DNA from: Sedimentisphaerales bacterium
GTDB taxonomy: Bacteria; Planctomycetota; Phycisphaerae; Sedimentisphaerales; Anaerobacaceae
NCBI GenBank assembly: GCA_016931715.1
Contig: JAFGEF010000093.1
Coordinates: 33,068 to 97,067 of the forward strand
Reading direction: 5' to 3'
DNA length: 64,000 nucleotides
The stretch's first letter is position 1. Every line of letters begins with the position of its first letter. A program made the translations under genes and the position numbers. A model generated the notes under the pieces. That model was not told where the DNA came from, did no database searches, and saw only the letters and a program-made list of their open reading frames with translations. Shown here one piece after another: positions 17,606-25,832 of the stretch.

Positions 17606-19308
17606 CAAATTAATCTTTCCAGAATATCAAGCCCGTTCATTTCGTTGAGGCTTTTGCCCGCGGGAACCATAGGCCAGACATTTTCTTCAGGTTCGACATG
17701 AAAATCGACAACACAGGGCTGCTTTTCCTTAAGCATTTGCTCAACAGCCTTTGAAACATCAGATTTCTTATTTACAGTCATCCCGACTGCTCCTATTGCT
17801 TTGGCTAACGATTCATAGTTGGGATTCTTCAAATAGCTTTTCGAATAACGTCTGCCGTAAAAAAGCTCCTGCCATTGTCTGACCATTCCCATATAACCAT
17901 TATTCAGAATGCAGACCTTTATCGGCAGATTATGCTCAACTGCGGTCGCAAGCTCTGTCATGGTCATATTAAAGCTGTGGTCGCCGTCAATGTCAATAAC
18001 AAGCTCACCCGGTCTTGCGATTTGAGCGCCGATAGCGGCCGGCAATCCGAATCCCATCGTACCAAGCCCGCCTGAGCTTATGAACTGCCGGGGCTGAATA
18101 AATTTATAAAATTGCGCAGACCACATCTGGTTTTGACCTACACCTGTTGTAATTATGGCTTTGTTTTTAGTCTGTTTGCATATTTCCTCGATAACATACT
18201 GAGGTTTTACATTAGAAGCTTTTTTATCGTAGGCAAATGCAAATTTTTTCTTCCATTCGGCAATCTTCCTGAACCATTCTTCTCGTTCCTGATATTCAAC
18301 CTGCTTTGTCAGTTCTTTAAGAATGATTTTCGCATCGCCGACAACAGGAATATCAACTTTAACATTCTTCGATATGCTCGCAGGGTCTATATCAATATGA
18401 ATCGTCTTTGCATTGGGTGCGAAAGTCTTTATATTACCAGTTACCCTGTCATCAAAACGCGCCCCAATAGCAATAAGCAAATCAGATTCCTGTACGGCAT
18501 AATTTGCATATGCCGAACCGTGCATGCCAAGCATATCAAGCGATTCAGGCTTAGTCTGGTCAAAACTGCCCAATCCCAAAAGAGTCATAGCAACAGGTAA
18601 ATGTGCTTTTTCCGCAAAATCTCTTAGTTCCTGGCTTGCATTAGCAATAATAACACCGCCGCCCACATAAAGAACCGGCTTTTTCGACTGGTTTATCGCT
18701 TTTGCAGCATTCGATATTTGTCTTGTATGTCCTTTGCCTGAAATATGATAACCGGGCAATTTAATTTCTGTTGAATTATTTCCACTGCATTTGCTTAGTG
18801 ATACATCAACAGGCAAATCAATAAGTACCGGACCAGGTCTGCCTGTAGAAGCGATATGAAACGCTTCACGAATCGTTCGCTCAAGGTCTTCGACATCTTT
18901 AACTATGGAATTATATTTAGTAATGGGTCTTGTAATTCCAGTGATATCTGCCTCCTGAAAGGCATCGTTTCCGATAAGGTCGGTGCGAACCTGCCCTGTA
19001 AAAGCAACCATAGGAACCGAGTCCATCATTGCGGTTGCAAGACCTGTGACCAGGTTGCAGGCGCCGGGACCGCTCGTAGCCAAAACAACACCGACTTTGC
19101 CGCTCGCGCGGGCGTATGCGTCAGCCATATGACAGCCGCCCTGCTCATGACGCGGTACTATGAAATTTATCGGCGCATCATATAACTTGTCAAATAAGGG
19201 TAAAACCACACCGCCAGTGTAGCCGAACATCGTTTCGACACCCTGATCGATAAGTGTATCTACAACTATCTGGGCGCCTGTTCTTGTGTTTGAAGATTTT
19301 TCAGACAT
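17605..19308 (-). CDS. ilvB: Acetolactate synthase large (catalytic) subunit
   Basis: 567 residues from ATG 19308, which has CGGAGAAT about eight bases upstream and gives the family's usual length. The ThDP-binding PYR domain has GAQIVVDTLIDQGVETMFGY and RHEQGGCHMADAYARASG; the last includes the catalytic glutamate. The central FAD-type domain and the C-terminal PP domain (IDIDGDHSFNMTMTELATA, then NNGYMGMVRQWQELFY) follow. It condenses pyruvate into acetolactate, or pyruvate with 2-oxobutyrate, in Ile/Val/Leu synthesis. The open frame continues upstream without a stop for another 153 codons and includes a second copy of the N-terminal motif, described separately. Confidence 0.95.
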   Translation of the reverse strand: MSEKSSNTRTGAQIVVDTLIDQGVETMFGYTGGVVLPLFDKLYDAPINFIVPRHEQGGCHMADAYARASGKVGVVLATSGPGACNLVTGLATAMMDSVPMVAFTGQVRTDLIGNDAFQEADITGITRPITKYNSIVKDVEDLERTIREAFHIASTGRPGPVLIDLPVDVSLSKCSGNNSTEIKLPGYHISGKGHTRQISNAAKAINQSKKPVLYVGGGVIIANASQELRDFAEKAHLPVAMTLLGLGSFDQTKPESLDMLGMHGSAYANYAVQESDLLIAIGARFDDRVTGNIKTFAPNAKTIHIDIDPASISKNVKVDIPVVGDAKIILKELTKQVEYQEREEWFRKIAEWKKKFAFAYDKKASNVKPQYVIEEICKQTKNKAIITTGVGQNQMWSAQFYKFIQPRQFISSGGLGTMGFGLPAAIGAQIARPGELVIDIDGDHSFNMTMTELATAVEHNLPIKVCILNNGYMGMVRQWQELFYGRRYSKSYLKNPNYESLAKAIGAVGMTVNKKSDVSKAVEQMLKEKQPCVVDFHVEPEENVWPMVPAGKSLNEMNGLDILERLI

Positions 19309-19581
19309 TTTTATTCTCCGAAATTGTTCACTTATTATTCTATCGTAATTTGTCATTTGCTCGAGAGGGGCAGTAACATCTTTATAATATTGCATTGAAA
19401 CATCCGGCGTCACTTTGCAGACTGTATCAATTGCATCAAAAAGGGGAATAACTGAAGCCCCTGTATATCCGAAGATTGTATCAACACCCAAATCAATAAG
19501 CGTATCGACAAATATTTGGGCGCCTGATTTAATCAAGGATTGGTCGGCGATTTTCGCCGAACAGAAAGATTTGGAAGTCAC
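19309..19581 (-). other. Duplicated acetolactate-synthase N-terminal fragment in the ilvB leader, in frame with ilvB
   Basis: From a GTG at 19581 (AGGAAAGG nine bases upstream) the frame runs straight into ilvB. About 19420-19530 encode SGAQIFVDTLIDLGVDTIFG plus YTGASVIPLFDAID, clearly homologous to the true ilvB N-terminus (GAQIVVDTLIDQGVETMFGY) but diverged at many positions. The copy stops before the RHEQG catalytic region and continues into unrelated residues. It may be translated as an N-terminal extension (about 658 residues in total), act as a leader, or be a relic of a second ilvB. Confidence 0.6.
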
Positions 19582-19824
19582 TTCATTATACCTTTCCTGA
19601 TAAACTAAATCAGAACCATATATTTTACTAAACCGTAAAATATCAGTCCATATGTTATTCCAACTAATTATGGCTTTTTTCGACTTTTCCGAAGCTCCAG
19701 GCATTTTCAGTCCGAAAAACACCCGAATCAATCGAAGATTCTTGCCCTGCCATAATCGCAAAACCACAGCTTCCGCCGTGTTTCAGGGTTGTTATCAGCC
19801 CGATTTTCAAGCTGACACAGTTAA

Positions 19825-19854
19825 ATTATACAAATGCAATTAACTTATTGTCAA
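19825..19854 (-). promoter_or_regulatory. ilvB: Consensus sigma70 promoter of ilvB
   Basis: Minus strand: perfect TTGACA (19854-19849), 18-bp spacer, perfect TATAAT (19830-19825). Transcription from here gives a leader of about 510 bases before ATG 19308. The leader includes a TTTTAC-N6-GTAAAA hairpin near 19622-19640 and the duplicated fragment. I found no T-box consensus in it. Confidence 0.75.
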
Positions 19855-19937
19855 ATATATTCGACAATTTTTGTAATTTTCTTTGATTTTTTCCTTTTTA
19901 TCATCACAAATTGATTGCAAATGTGTATAAAAAATAA

Positions 19938-19965
19938 TAGTCAGAATAAAAAAACATGATATAAT
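19938..19965 (+). promoter_or_regulatory. Probable promoter of the NifU-domain gene
   Basis: TAGTCA (19938-19943), 16-bp spacer, perfect TATAAT (19960-19965), 34 bases before ATG 20000. It is divergent from the ilvB promoter. Confidence 0.5.
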
Positions 19966-19999
19966 CAGGAAAATCAATAATCTTATTTGGAGTTTTCCG

Positions 20000-20281
20000 A
20001 TGTGTGAAAAATGTGGTTGCGGCGAATCAATGAATGAAGCCGAAAATGAAATGACTTTCGAGGAGAAGGTAAAAGAAATAATCGATTCCATCAGACCGAG
20101 TCTTCAGGCTCATGGCGGTGATGTCGAGCTTGTTGGTATAAAACCAGACAACACAGTTAATGTCCGCTTACAGGGCGCATGCCAGGGCTGCCCGGGAGCT
20201 ACGTTGACGATGAAAATGGGCATCGAAAGAATTCTCAAAGAAAGAGTCCCGGAAGTGAAACAGGTTGTCGCAGTTAAATAA
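20000..20281 (+). CDS. NifU C-terminal-domain (Nfu-type) Fe-S carrier
   Basis: 93 residues; ATG with TTGGAG eight bases upstream. The Nfu domain is clear: IRPSLQAHGGDVELVGI, then GACQGCPGATLTMK with the CxxC motif that holds a bridging [4Fe-4S] cluster, then RVPEVKQVV. Nfu proteins deliver Fe-S clusters to target enzymes in the cytoplasm. An unusual short N-terminal extension has CEKCGCG, three further cysteines that could also bind metal. Monocistronic by position; it converges on the flavoprotein gene 28 bases downstream. Confidence 0.9.
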   Translation: MCEKCGCGESMNEAENEMTFEEKVKEIIDSIRPSLQAHGGDVELVGIKPDNTVNVRLQGACQGCPGATLTMKMGIERILKERVPEVKQVVAVK

Positions 20282-20309
20282 ACCTTTGTTCTATAAAATT
20301 CGTTACTGT

Positions 20310-22331
20310 TCAGGAGTAGATGTTCCGTTCTCTGTAATCCCGCCAGGCCGGCTCGAATGCTTTTCTGCCGGATGGAGCTTTTCTTAATTCGATTTTCTGG
20401 CTTTTGAATAAATCAGATGAAGTTTCATCGTATTTAACCTGCAGTATGGAATTTCTAAGCGATTCATTTTCAGGTTTGAATCTTAAAGGTTTCCCTGTCG
20501 ATTTATCGATTACATCAGGATGAATTTCTATTCCTTCATTTTCGAGGACGAGATGAGAACCTCGTGAGCCGCTGCCCTGCTTTAATAATTCTACTATTGC
20601 TTTCAAAAAAGCTATGCTCGATAAAGCCATGTGTTCTGCCTGTATAGCAAGAATTAACGTTTTCTTATTTTCGGAATTGAAGCCTTCCTTTTTTATTTTT
20701 TTGTATAGTTTAAAAGCTTCTTTCAGGGCATTTTGTGCATTTTTATTTTCTCTGATATGTCCGCCGGAAGTAGTCATTCTGTTCGTGATTTCATCTAATA
20801 TTTCCTTCGGATTAAGGCCTGAACTATTTTTATAATTTTCTAAATCAGATATGATATTTTTAACCTGGTTTTTAATTTCTTTTTCTATGTCTGAATAATC
20901 GGGTAATTCAGAGCCATAGACATTAACGATATATTCAGCCGCACGAAGGCCTCCGGTCTGCCCGGCATTAAGAGCAGAACCACCCGGGCGTTTTACGCCG
21001 TGAGTTCCAGCCATCTCGCCAATGATAAAGGTATGAGGAATATTCGATTGCCACCATTTATCGACAGCAAAGCCGCCGTTATTGTGCTGGGCACAGACTG
21101 CTATTTCGAGCGGCTCCGAATATAAATCAATACCGTTTTCCCTGTAAATCTCAATTGCAGGAGTATTCATATGCGTCAAACGTTCGATGGGAGTTTTCTG
21201 CAATGCACCGGCTTTCTGCAGATACTCTTTTGCCTGCGGTTCGAGTGAGTCGATATTAAATTCATCCATCGAATCATTGCCAACTGGATTATGAAGGAAA
21301 TCCATAAATACTCGCCTGTACTGCTGAGTTTCGTTAAATACAAGAATGTCTATTAAAGAGGATTGGAGATTTTCGATTCTTTGAGGATCAAAAGGCCACT
21401 GATAACCTTTGAGGAAAATATCTGTAGCCATTTTACTCATTGTAGGAAAATAATTAACCAGGAAGTCCTTCTCGTTTTTTCCGTCTGCATCAGTACTGAA
21501 TATTCTCGGAATTGCCTGCATATAAGTACCAGAGACATTCCAGCGAAACTTTGTACTTGCCAGGCCAAACTGAGATTCTGTTAGATTTACTCCAATCAGG
21601 CCGGTCTTGAACGCGAGGCCGTGAATACCAACTTGTCCTTTGGGATAAACTGTTGTTTGATATAGCTCACCGGGACCGCCAGCGGCCAAAACTATATTGG
21701 AGCACAAAAAAACATTTACCGCATTTTCCAACTCATCAAGTTTTGCTTTATCAACAGTAATAATTCCAATGATACGTTTTTCCTGTCCCTTACCAGATGT
21801 CAGCAGATGGACTGCTTCCTGCCTGTCATAAATTTTTACACCGTATCGGTTAAGCTGTTTCTGGAGGCACTCACTCATGAACCTGCTGGTCTTTGGGCCT
21901 GCTGAAGTAGCACGTTCGTACGGATCGTGGTCTGTTTTATAACCAATAAAAGTTCCCATCGAATCGGTCGGAAAAGGAACGCCCGCCTGAACCAAATGGT
22001 AAAACTCGCGAAGCGAGCCTATAGCTTCTATGAGAGCAGAATCATAATGGCAGCATCCAGCGGCTGTCAGGCTTTTCGCGAATTCTTCGGCGCTGTCAGC
22101 GATATTGGGACTTGTTCCAATTTTGTAATAAGTCTGTTTGTCGGAGCCGCTCATGCGCGAAGCGCCAAGCCCGATTCCGGATGTTACTACTGCGATTCTG
22201 CTTCCGGGATTTTTTATACCGTTTTGCTCCATGAACTCGCACAAATGAACGCCGCAATTCATTCCAGCCGCTCCGGAACCGACAATTATTGTATTGTATT
22301 TATAAAAATTGAATTTGTTTATATTATTCAT
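20310..22331 (-). CDS. FAD-dependent oxidoreductase (fumarate reductase / L-aspartate oxidase superfamily)
   Basis: 673 residues from ATG 22331 (GAGG six bases upstream). The N-terminal Rossmann motif IIVGSGAAGMNCGVHL binds FAD. VVLAAGGPGELYQTT-like and GEMAGTHGVKRPGGSALNAG segments are the second and C-terminal FAD contacts of the succinate dehydrogenase/fumarate reductase flavoprotein superfamily, and a helical C-terminal domain follows. No signal peptide is seen, so it is probably cytoplasmic. Substrate not recognised. It is the last gene of a redox cluster (OYE/GltD fusion, SDR, this gene), which suggests stepwise reduction or isomerisation of one unsaturated or keto substrate. Confidence 0.8.
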   Translation of the reverse strand: MNNINKFNFYKYNTIIVGSGAAGMNCGVHLCEFMEQNGIKNPGSRIAVVTSGIGLGASRMSGSDKQTYYKIGTSPNIADSAEEFAKSLTAAGCCHYDSALIEAIGSLREFYHLVQAGVPFPTDSMGTFIGYKTDHDPYERATSAGPKTSRFMSECLQKQLNRYGVKIYDRQEAVHLLTSGKGQEKRIIGIITVDKAKLDELENAVNVFLCSNIVLAAGGPGELYQTTVYPKGQVGIHGLAFKTGLIGVNLTESQFGLASTKFRWNVSGTYMQAIPRIFSTDADGKNEKDFLVNYFPTMSKMATDIFLKGYQWPFDPQRIENLQSSLIDILVFNETQQYRRVFMDFLHNPVGNDSMDEFNIDSLEPQAKEYLQKAGALQKTPIERLTHMNTPAIEIYRENGIDLYSEPLEIAVCAQHNNGGFAVDKWWQSNIPHTFIIGEMAGTHGVKRPGGSALNAGQTGGLRAAEYIVNVYGSELPDYSDIEKEIKNQVKNIISDLENYKNSSGLNPKEILDEITNRMTTSGGHIRENKNAQNALKEAFKLYKKIKKEGFNSENKKTLILAIQAEHMALSSIAFLKAIVELLKQGSGSRGSHLVLENEGIEIHPDVIDKSTGKPLRFKPENESLRNSILQVKYDETSSDLFKSQKIELRKAPSGRKAFEPAWRDYRERNIYS

Positions 22332-22366
22332 AAAAACCTCAGTTTTTAGGTGCAAACCAGAAATAA

Positions 22367-23164
22367 TTAGAGTCTTCTAAAATGAAAACCGCCATCGACA
22401 TTGATAACCTGGCCTGTTGAGAAATCAAGTTTGCCTTCAGCAATTGCTCCAACAACTTTACCAATATCTTCCGGCTGTCCCCATCTTTTAATCGGTGTTA
22501 TTCCTTCCGCTATCATCTTGTCATATTTATCTTTTACCACACTGGTCATGTCCGTTTGGATAATACCGGGCCGGATTTCAAATACTCCGATATTATATTC
22601 GGCCAGTCTATCAGCATAAAGCAATGTCATCATACTGACGCCAGCTTTACTTACACAATACTCACCTCTTGCGGGCGAGCTGGTGTACGCCGACATTGAG
22701 CCGGTATTTACAATCCTGAATTCCTGTTCGGGATTTGCTTTCTTCTGCTCTATCATCCAGTTTGCAACAAGCTGCGTAAGAAAATAAGGACCTTTAAGAT
22801 TGATTGACATCACCCTGTCGAAACTTTCTTCTGTAGCTTCGAGGATATCCATTCTCTTCGATGGTGCTACACCGGCATTATTTACCAGCATATTGCAACT
22901 GCCGAATTTATTTTTAGCAAATTGAACAAGACTTTTCCTATCCTCTGCATTGCTGATGTCACCACGCAAAATTTCACATTCTATGCCAGTTTTTTTTATC
23001 TCCGTATGTGTTTGCCTGGCGTTTGCCTCATCCGGTTCACCCTTGACGGTAAAATCAAAATAGTTAATCACTATGTTATATCCTAATGAAGCCAGTTCCA
23101 TGGCGATGGCTTTGCCAATACCTCTGCTGGCTCCGGTGACAATCGCTACAGGTTTATGTGACAT
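22367..23164 (-). CDS. Short-chain dehydrogenase/reductase (3-ketoacyl-ACP-reductase type)
   Basis: 265 residues from ATG 23164; the preceding GGAGGAG is its ribosome site, making a start at 23179 unlikely. The classical SDR signature is complete: TGASRGIGKAIA (cofactor loop), NNAG, and the catalytic Ser-Tyr-Lys set with YCVSK. The C-terminal GQVINVDGGFHFRRL is typical of FabG-like enzymes. It reduces a keto group or oxidises an alcohol with NAD(P); the substrate is unknown. It lies 19 bases after the OYE/GltD fusion and 35 before the FAD enzyme. A housekeeping FabG role is less likely because no other fatty-acid gene is near. Confidence 0.85.
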   Translation of the reverse strand: MSHKPVAIVTGASRGIGKAIAMELASLGYNIVINYFDFTVKGEPDEANARQTHTEIKKTGIECEILRGDISNAEDRKSLVQFAKNKFGSCNMLVNNAGVAPSKRMDILEATEESFDRVMSINLKGPYFLTQLVANWMIEQKKANPEQEFRIVNTGSMSAYTSSPARGEYCVSKAGVSMMTLLYADRLAEYNIGVFEIRPGIIQTDMTSVVKDKYDKMIAEGITPIKRWGQPEDIGKVVGAIAEGKLDFSTGQVINVDGGFHFRRL

Positions 23165-23183
23165 AGAATACTCCTCCATGTTT

Positions 23184-25832
23184 TTATTTAGTTAAATATT
23201 CGTTGATTTCTATTGCTGCTTTCATTCCATCTGCAACAGCAGCAACAACAGTTGATGCACCCCTGACAAGGTCGCCGCCTGCAAAAACTTTTTCACGAGT
23301 TGCAGCAAATGACTGTTTTCGAGTTTTAATTAAACCTTTATATAATTCAACGCCCGGAAGAATTTCTTTAATTTCTTCCACCTGTTTCTGGCCGATAGCC
23401 TCTATTGCCGCATCCATATCAAGATCATACGCGCTCGATTCAATAGGTACAGGTTTGCGTCTTCCGGAAGAGTCCGGCTCTTCAAGTCTTGTTGGGCAGA
23501 CTGTAATCGATTTGAGTTTTCCCTTGGAGGAATTGAACTTTAACGGCTGTGTCAAAACAAGAAAATGTATCCCCTCTTTGATCGCCCTGTCTCTTTCTGC
23601 CTGCCAGGCGGGCATTTCGATAAAAGAGCGGCGATACAATATATAAACGTCTTTTGCACCAAGATATTTTGCGGTAACTGCGGCATCCATTGCGGTATTG
23701 CCTCCACCTATTACAGCAACACTTTTTCCTTCAATGTCCGGCTTATTACCATCTTTGGCGGCAGAAAGAAAATCCATTGCATTCCATAAACCGCTGATTT
23801 TCTTATCTTCCTCATTGATTCCAAACGCCTTCGGCAAACCCATGCCAATAAACACTGCATCGAATTTCTCTTCGATTATATTGTCAAGATTAAATTCCCT
23901 GTTCAATTCAGTTCCGAGCCGCAAATTTAACCTGTCTTTCGGTACATCTGCGAAAACCGCTTTAATTTCATTTTTAAGCGAGTCGCTTTGCCTTTCCGCT
24001 GGAATAACTGAATCTATCGTCCCGCCCAATTCGGCATTTTTATCAAAAATTGTTACGTTGTGACCCGCTTCAAGCAGTTTTGCGGCACAAGACAAACCTG
24101 CCGGGCCGGCGCCAATTACGGCAATGTGTTTCCCTGTTGATTTTTCCGGAATTCTCAGTTTCGACCAGCCATTTTTATTTGCCTGCTCCGCCAGGTATCT
24201 TTGTATATCAGCAATTGGCAAAGGCCCGTCTCCGATAAAAGACTGAAGACAATTTCCCTGGCACTGCTGTTCAACCGGACAAAGCCAGGCACAAACTTCC
24301 GGAAATATATTGGATTTCCTTATCACTTCATAAGCCTGTTTGTCTTTATTTTCGAGAAATAGACTGATAAATTGCGGTATATCAATGCCTGCCGGACAAG
24401 CGAGTTGGCAAGAAGGCTCCTGGCACATGCGGCAATTAGATGCGAGACGAGCAAGGTTTTCTCTGCTGCTCATACGTCCATGCTCGAATATCGGGCCATA
24501 AACTTTACTATCACGCACGACACAGCCGGCCATGCCTCCATCCCGCATTATCTGTGTGCAGGCGCTGCATCCTACACAGACTTTTTCCGGTTTCATTTTC
24601 CCTTTTTGAATGATATCCTTTGCAAAATCAGGATAAGCAAAAGCCATTCGCCCCACACCTGCCAGGGTAACAAGACCATTCGATATGTTTGTTGCGGCGG
24701 CATTTGCAAATAATGTCCTGAGCCAGCTATAACCAGCGCCGATTATTACCATATCGTGAAATTGCTTTTGAATTTGCCCTGTGAGATTGAATAACCTGTT
24801 CACTCCGGTCAACGGATGCTCCGGCTCTTTATATCCCCCAACAATCGCTTCATTGAAGGGTCTGCCTATATGCGGATTATAATATGGATTAGCAAGCGTA
24901 ATATTCAGCAGATTGACGCCGCGATCATGTAATAATTTTATCAATTCTGTCGGCTCTCTCAGGTCAGGTTTAGTGTAGTCTTTTTTATCTACTCCCCAGC
25001 CGTATGGATATGGTATGGCGTCATATATCCCAAGACGTGTTGTTATTACTGCTTTGTCACCAAGTTCTTTACGAATTTTATCGATTGTTTCCAGCAGAAA
25101 TCTTGTCCTGTTTTCGAATGAGCCCCCATATTTTCCTTTTCTGTTGTAACAGGCAAAAAGCTCATTGATTAAATAACCGTGACATGATTTTATATCAACT
25201 GCATCAAATCCGGCCTTGAAAGCAAGTCTGGCCGCATTAACATAAGCGTTCTTTAAATTGTCAAGGTATTCATCAGTAACAAGAGGCCAATCATTAGGAA
25301 TTTTGCTTTCTCTTTTCGGTTCAGGTGTTTCCTGCGGCGTAAGCGCATCACGATAAGAATCACGCTGCGGAATAATCGGATGTGGTCTCCCTTCGGGTTT
25401 ACTATACCTTCCCGAATGTGTAAGCTGCATTACTATTACAGGCTTATGATTCGGCCCCATACTTTCTGACGCGACCTGCCTCATCATAGAAACCATTGCG
25501 GCAAAATCGCTCACATTATTTTCATTGATCCAAAGCTGTCTTGGGTTTGCCCTGCCTTCCGGTACAACTGCAGTTGCCTCTGACCAGAGCAAACCGGCTC
25601 CTCCTGCTGCAAATCTTCTGTACCGCCTGAGCGTTAGCTGACCGGGTGTACCTTGTAAATCACCATCGCAGCCTTCCATCGGATGTATTGCCAGTGAATT
25701 TGGTATGTTCAATTTACCTGCCTGAACAGGTCTGGCAAGGATAGAAACATCCTCCTGTACCTGTACCGACAGCCCAAGCTTATCGCTTAGTCTTTTCAAG
25801 TCTTCAATGCTGTTTAAACTAAATTCCCACAT
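23184..25832 (-). CDS. Old-yellow-enzyme/2,4-dienoyl-CoA reductase-like FMN domain fused to GltD-like Fe-S/NAD(P) domain
   Basis: 882 residues. Residues about 35-410 form an FMN-binding TIM barrel of the old yellow enzyme/dienoyl-CoA reductase group (QLTHSGRYS, DIKSCHGYLINELF, AGVGRMAFAYPDF). CVGCSACTQIMRDGGMAGC (about 415-433) is a Cys cluster. Residues about 455-560 have NCRMCQEPSCQLACPAGIDI and EVCAWLCPVEQQCQGNC, the two-cluster ferredoxin-like domain of GltD. Two Rossmann motifs follow, VIGAGPAGLSCA and VIGGGNTAMDAA, ending with FAGGDLVRGASTVVAAV. Electrons probably pass from NAD(P)H through FAD and Fe-S to FMN and reduce an activated C=C bond. The start overlaps the uvrA end by 14 bases. 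Confidence 0.85.
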   Translation of the reverse strand: MWEFSLNSIEDLKRLSDKLGLSVQVQEDVSILARPVQAGKLNIPNSLAIHPMEGCDGDLQGTPGQLTLRRYRRFAAGGAGLLWSEATAVVPEGRANPRQLWINENNVSDFAAMVSMMRQVASESMGPNHKPVIVMQLTHSGRYSKPEGRPHPIIPQRDSYRDALTPQETPEPKRESKIPNDWPLVTDEYLDNLKNAYVNAARLAFKAGFDAVDIKSCHGYLINELFACYNRKGKYGGSFENRTRFLLETIDKIRKELGDKAVITTRLGIYDAIPYPYGWGVDKKDYTKPDLREPTELIKLLHDRGVNLLNITLANPYYNPHIGRPFNEAIVGGYKEPEHPLTGVNRLFNLTGQIQKQFHDMVIIGAGYSWLRTLFANAAATNISNGLVTLAGVGRMAFAYPDFAKDIIQKGKMKPEKVCVGCSACTQIMRDGGMAGCVVRDSKVYGPIFEHGRMSSRENLARLASNCRMCQEPSCQLACPAGIDIPQFISLFLENKDKQAYEVIRKSNIFPEVCAWLCPVEQQCQGNCLQSFIGDGPLPIADIQRYLAEQANKNGWSKLRIPEKSTGKHIAVIGAGPAGLSCAAKLLEAGHNVTIFDKNAELGGTIDSVIPAERQSDSLKNEIKAVFADVPKDRLNLRLGTELNREFNLDNIIEEKFDAVFIGMGLPKAFGINEEDKKISGLWNAMDFLSAAKDGNKPDIEGKSVAVIGGGNTAMDAAVTAKYLGAKDVYILYRRSFIEMPAWQAERDRAIKEGIHFLVLTQPLKFNSSKGKLKSITVCPTRLEEPDSSGRRKPVPIESSAYDLDMDAAIEAIGQKQVEEIKEILPGVELYKGLIKTRKQSFAATREKVFAGGDLVRGASTVVAAVADGMKAAIEINEYLTK

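Noticed and set aside
19600..19830. Possible T-box or amino-acid attenuator in the long ilvB leader
   Set aside because: I found no T-box consensus, no leader peptide rich in Leu, Ile or Val codons followed by a terminator, and only one short hairpin.
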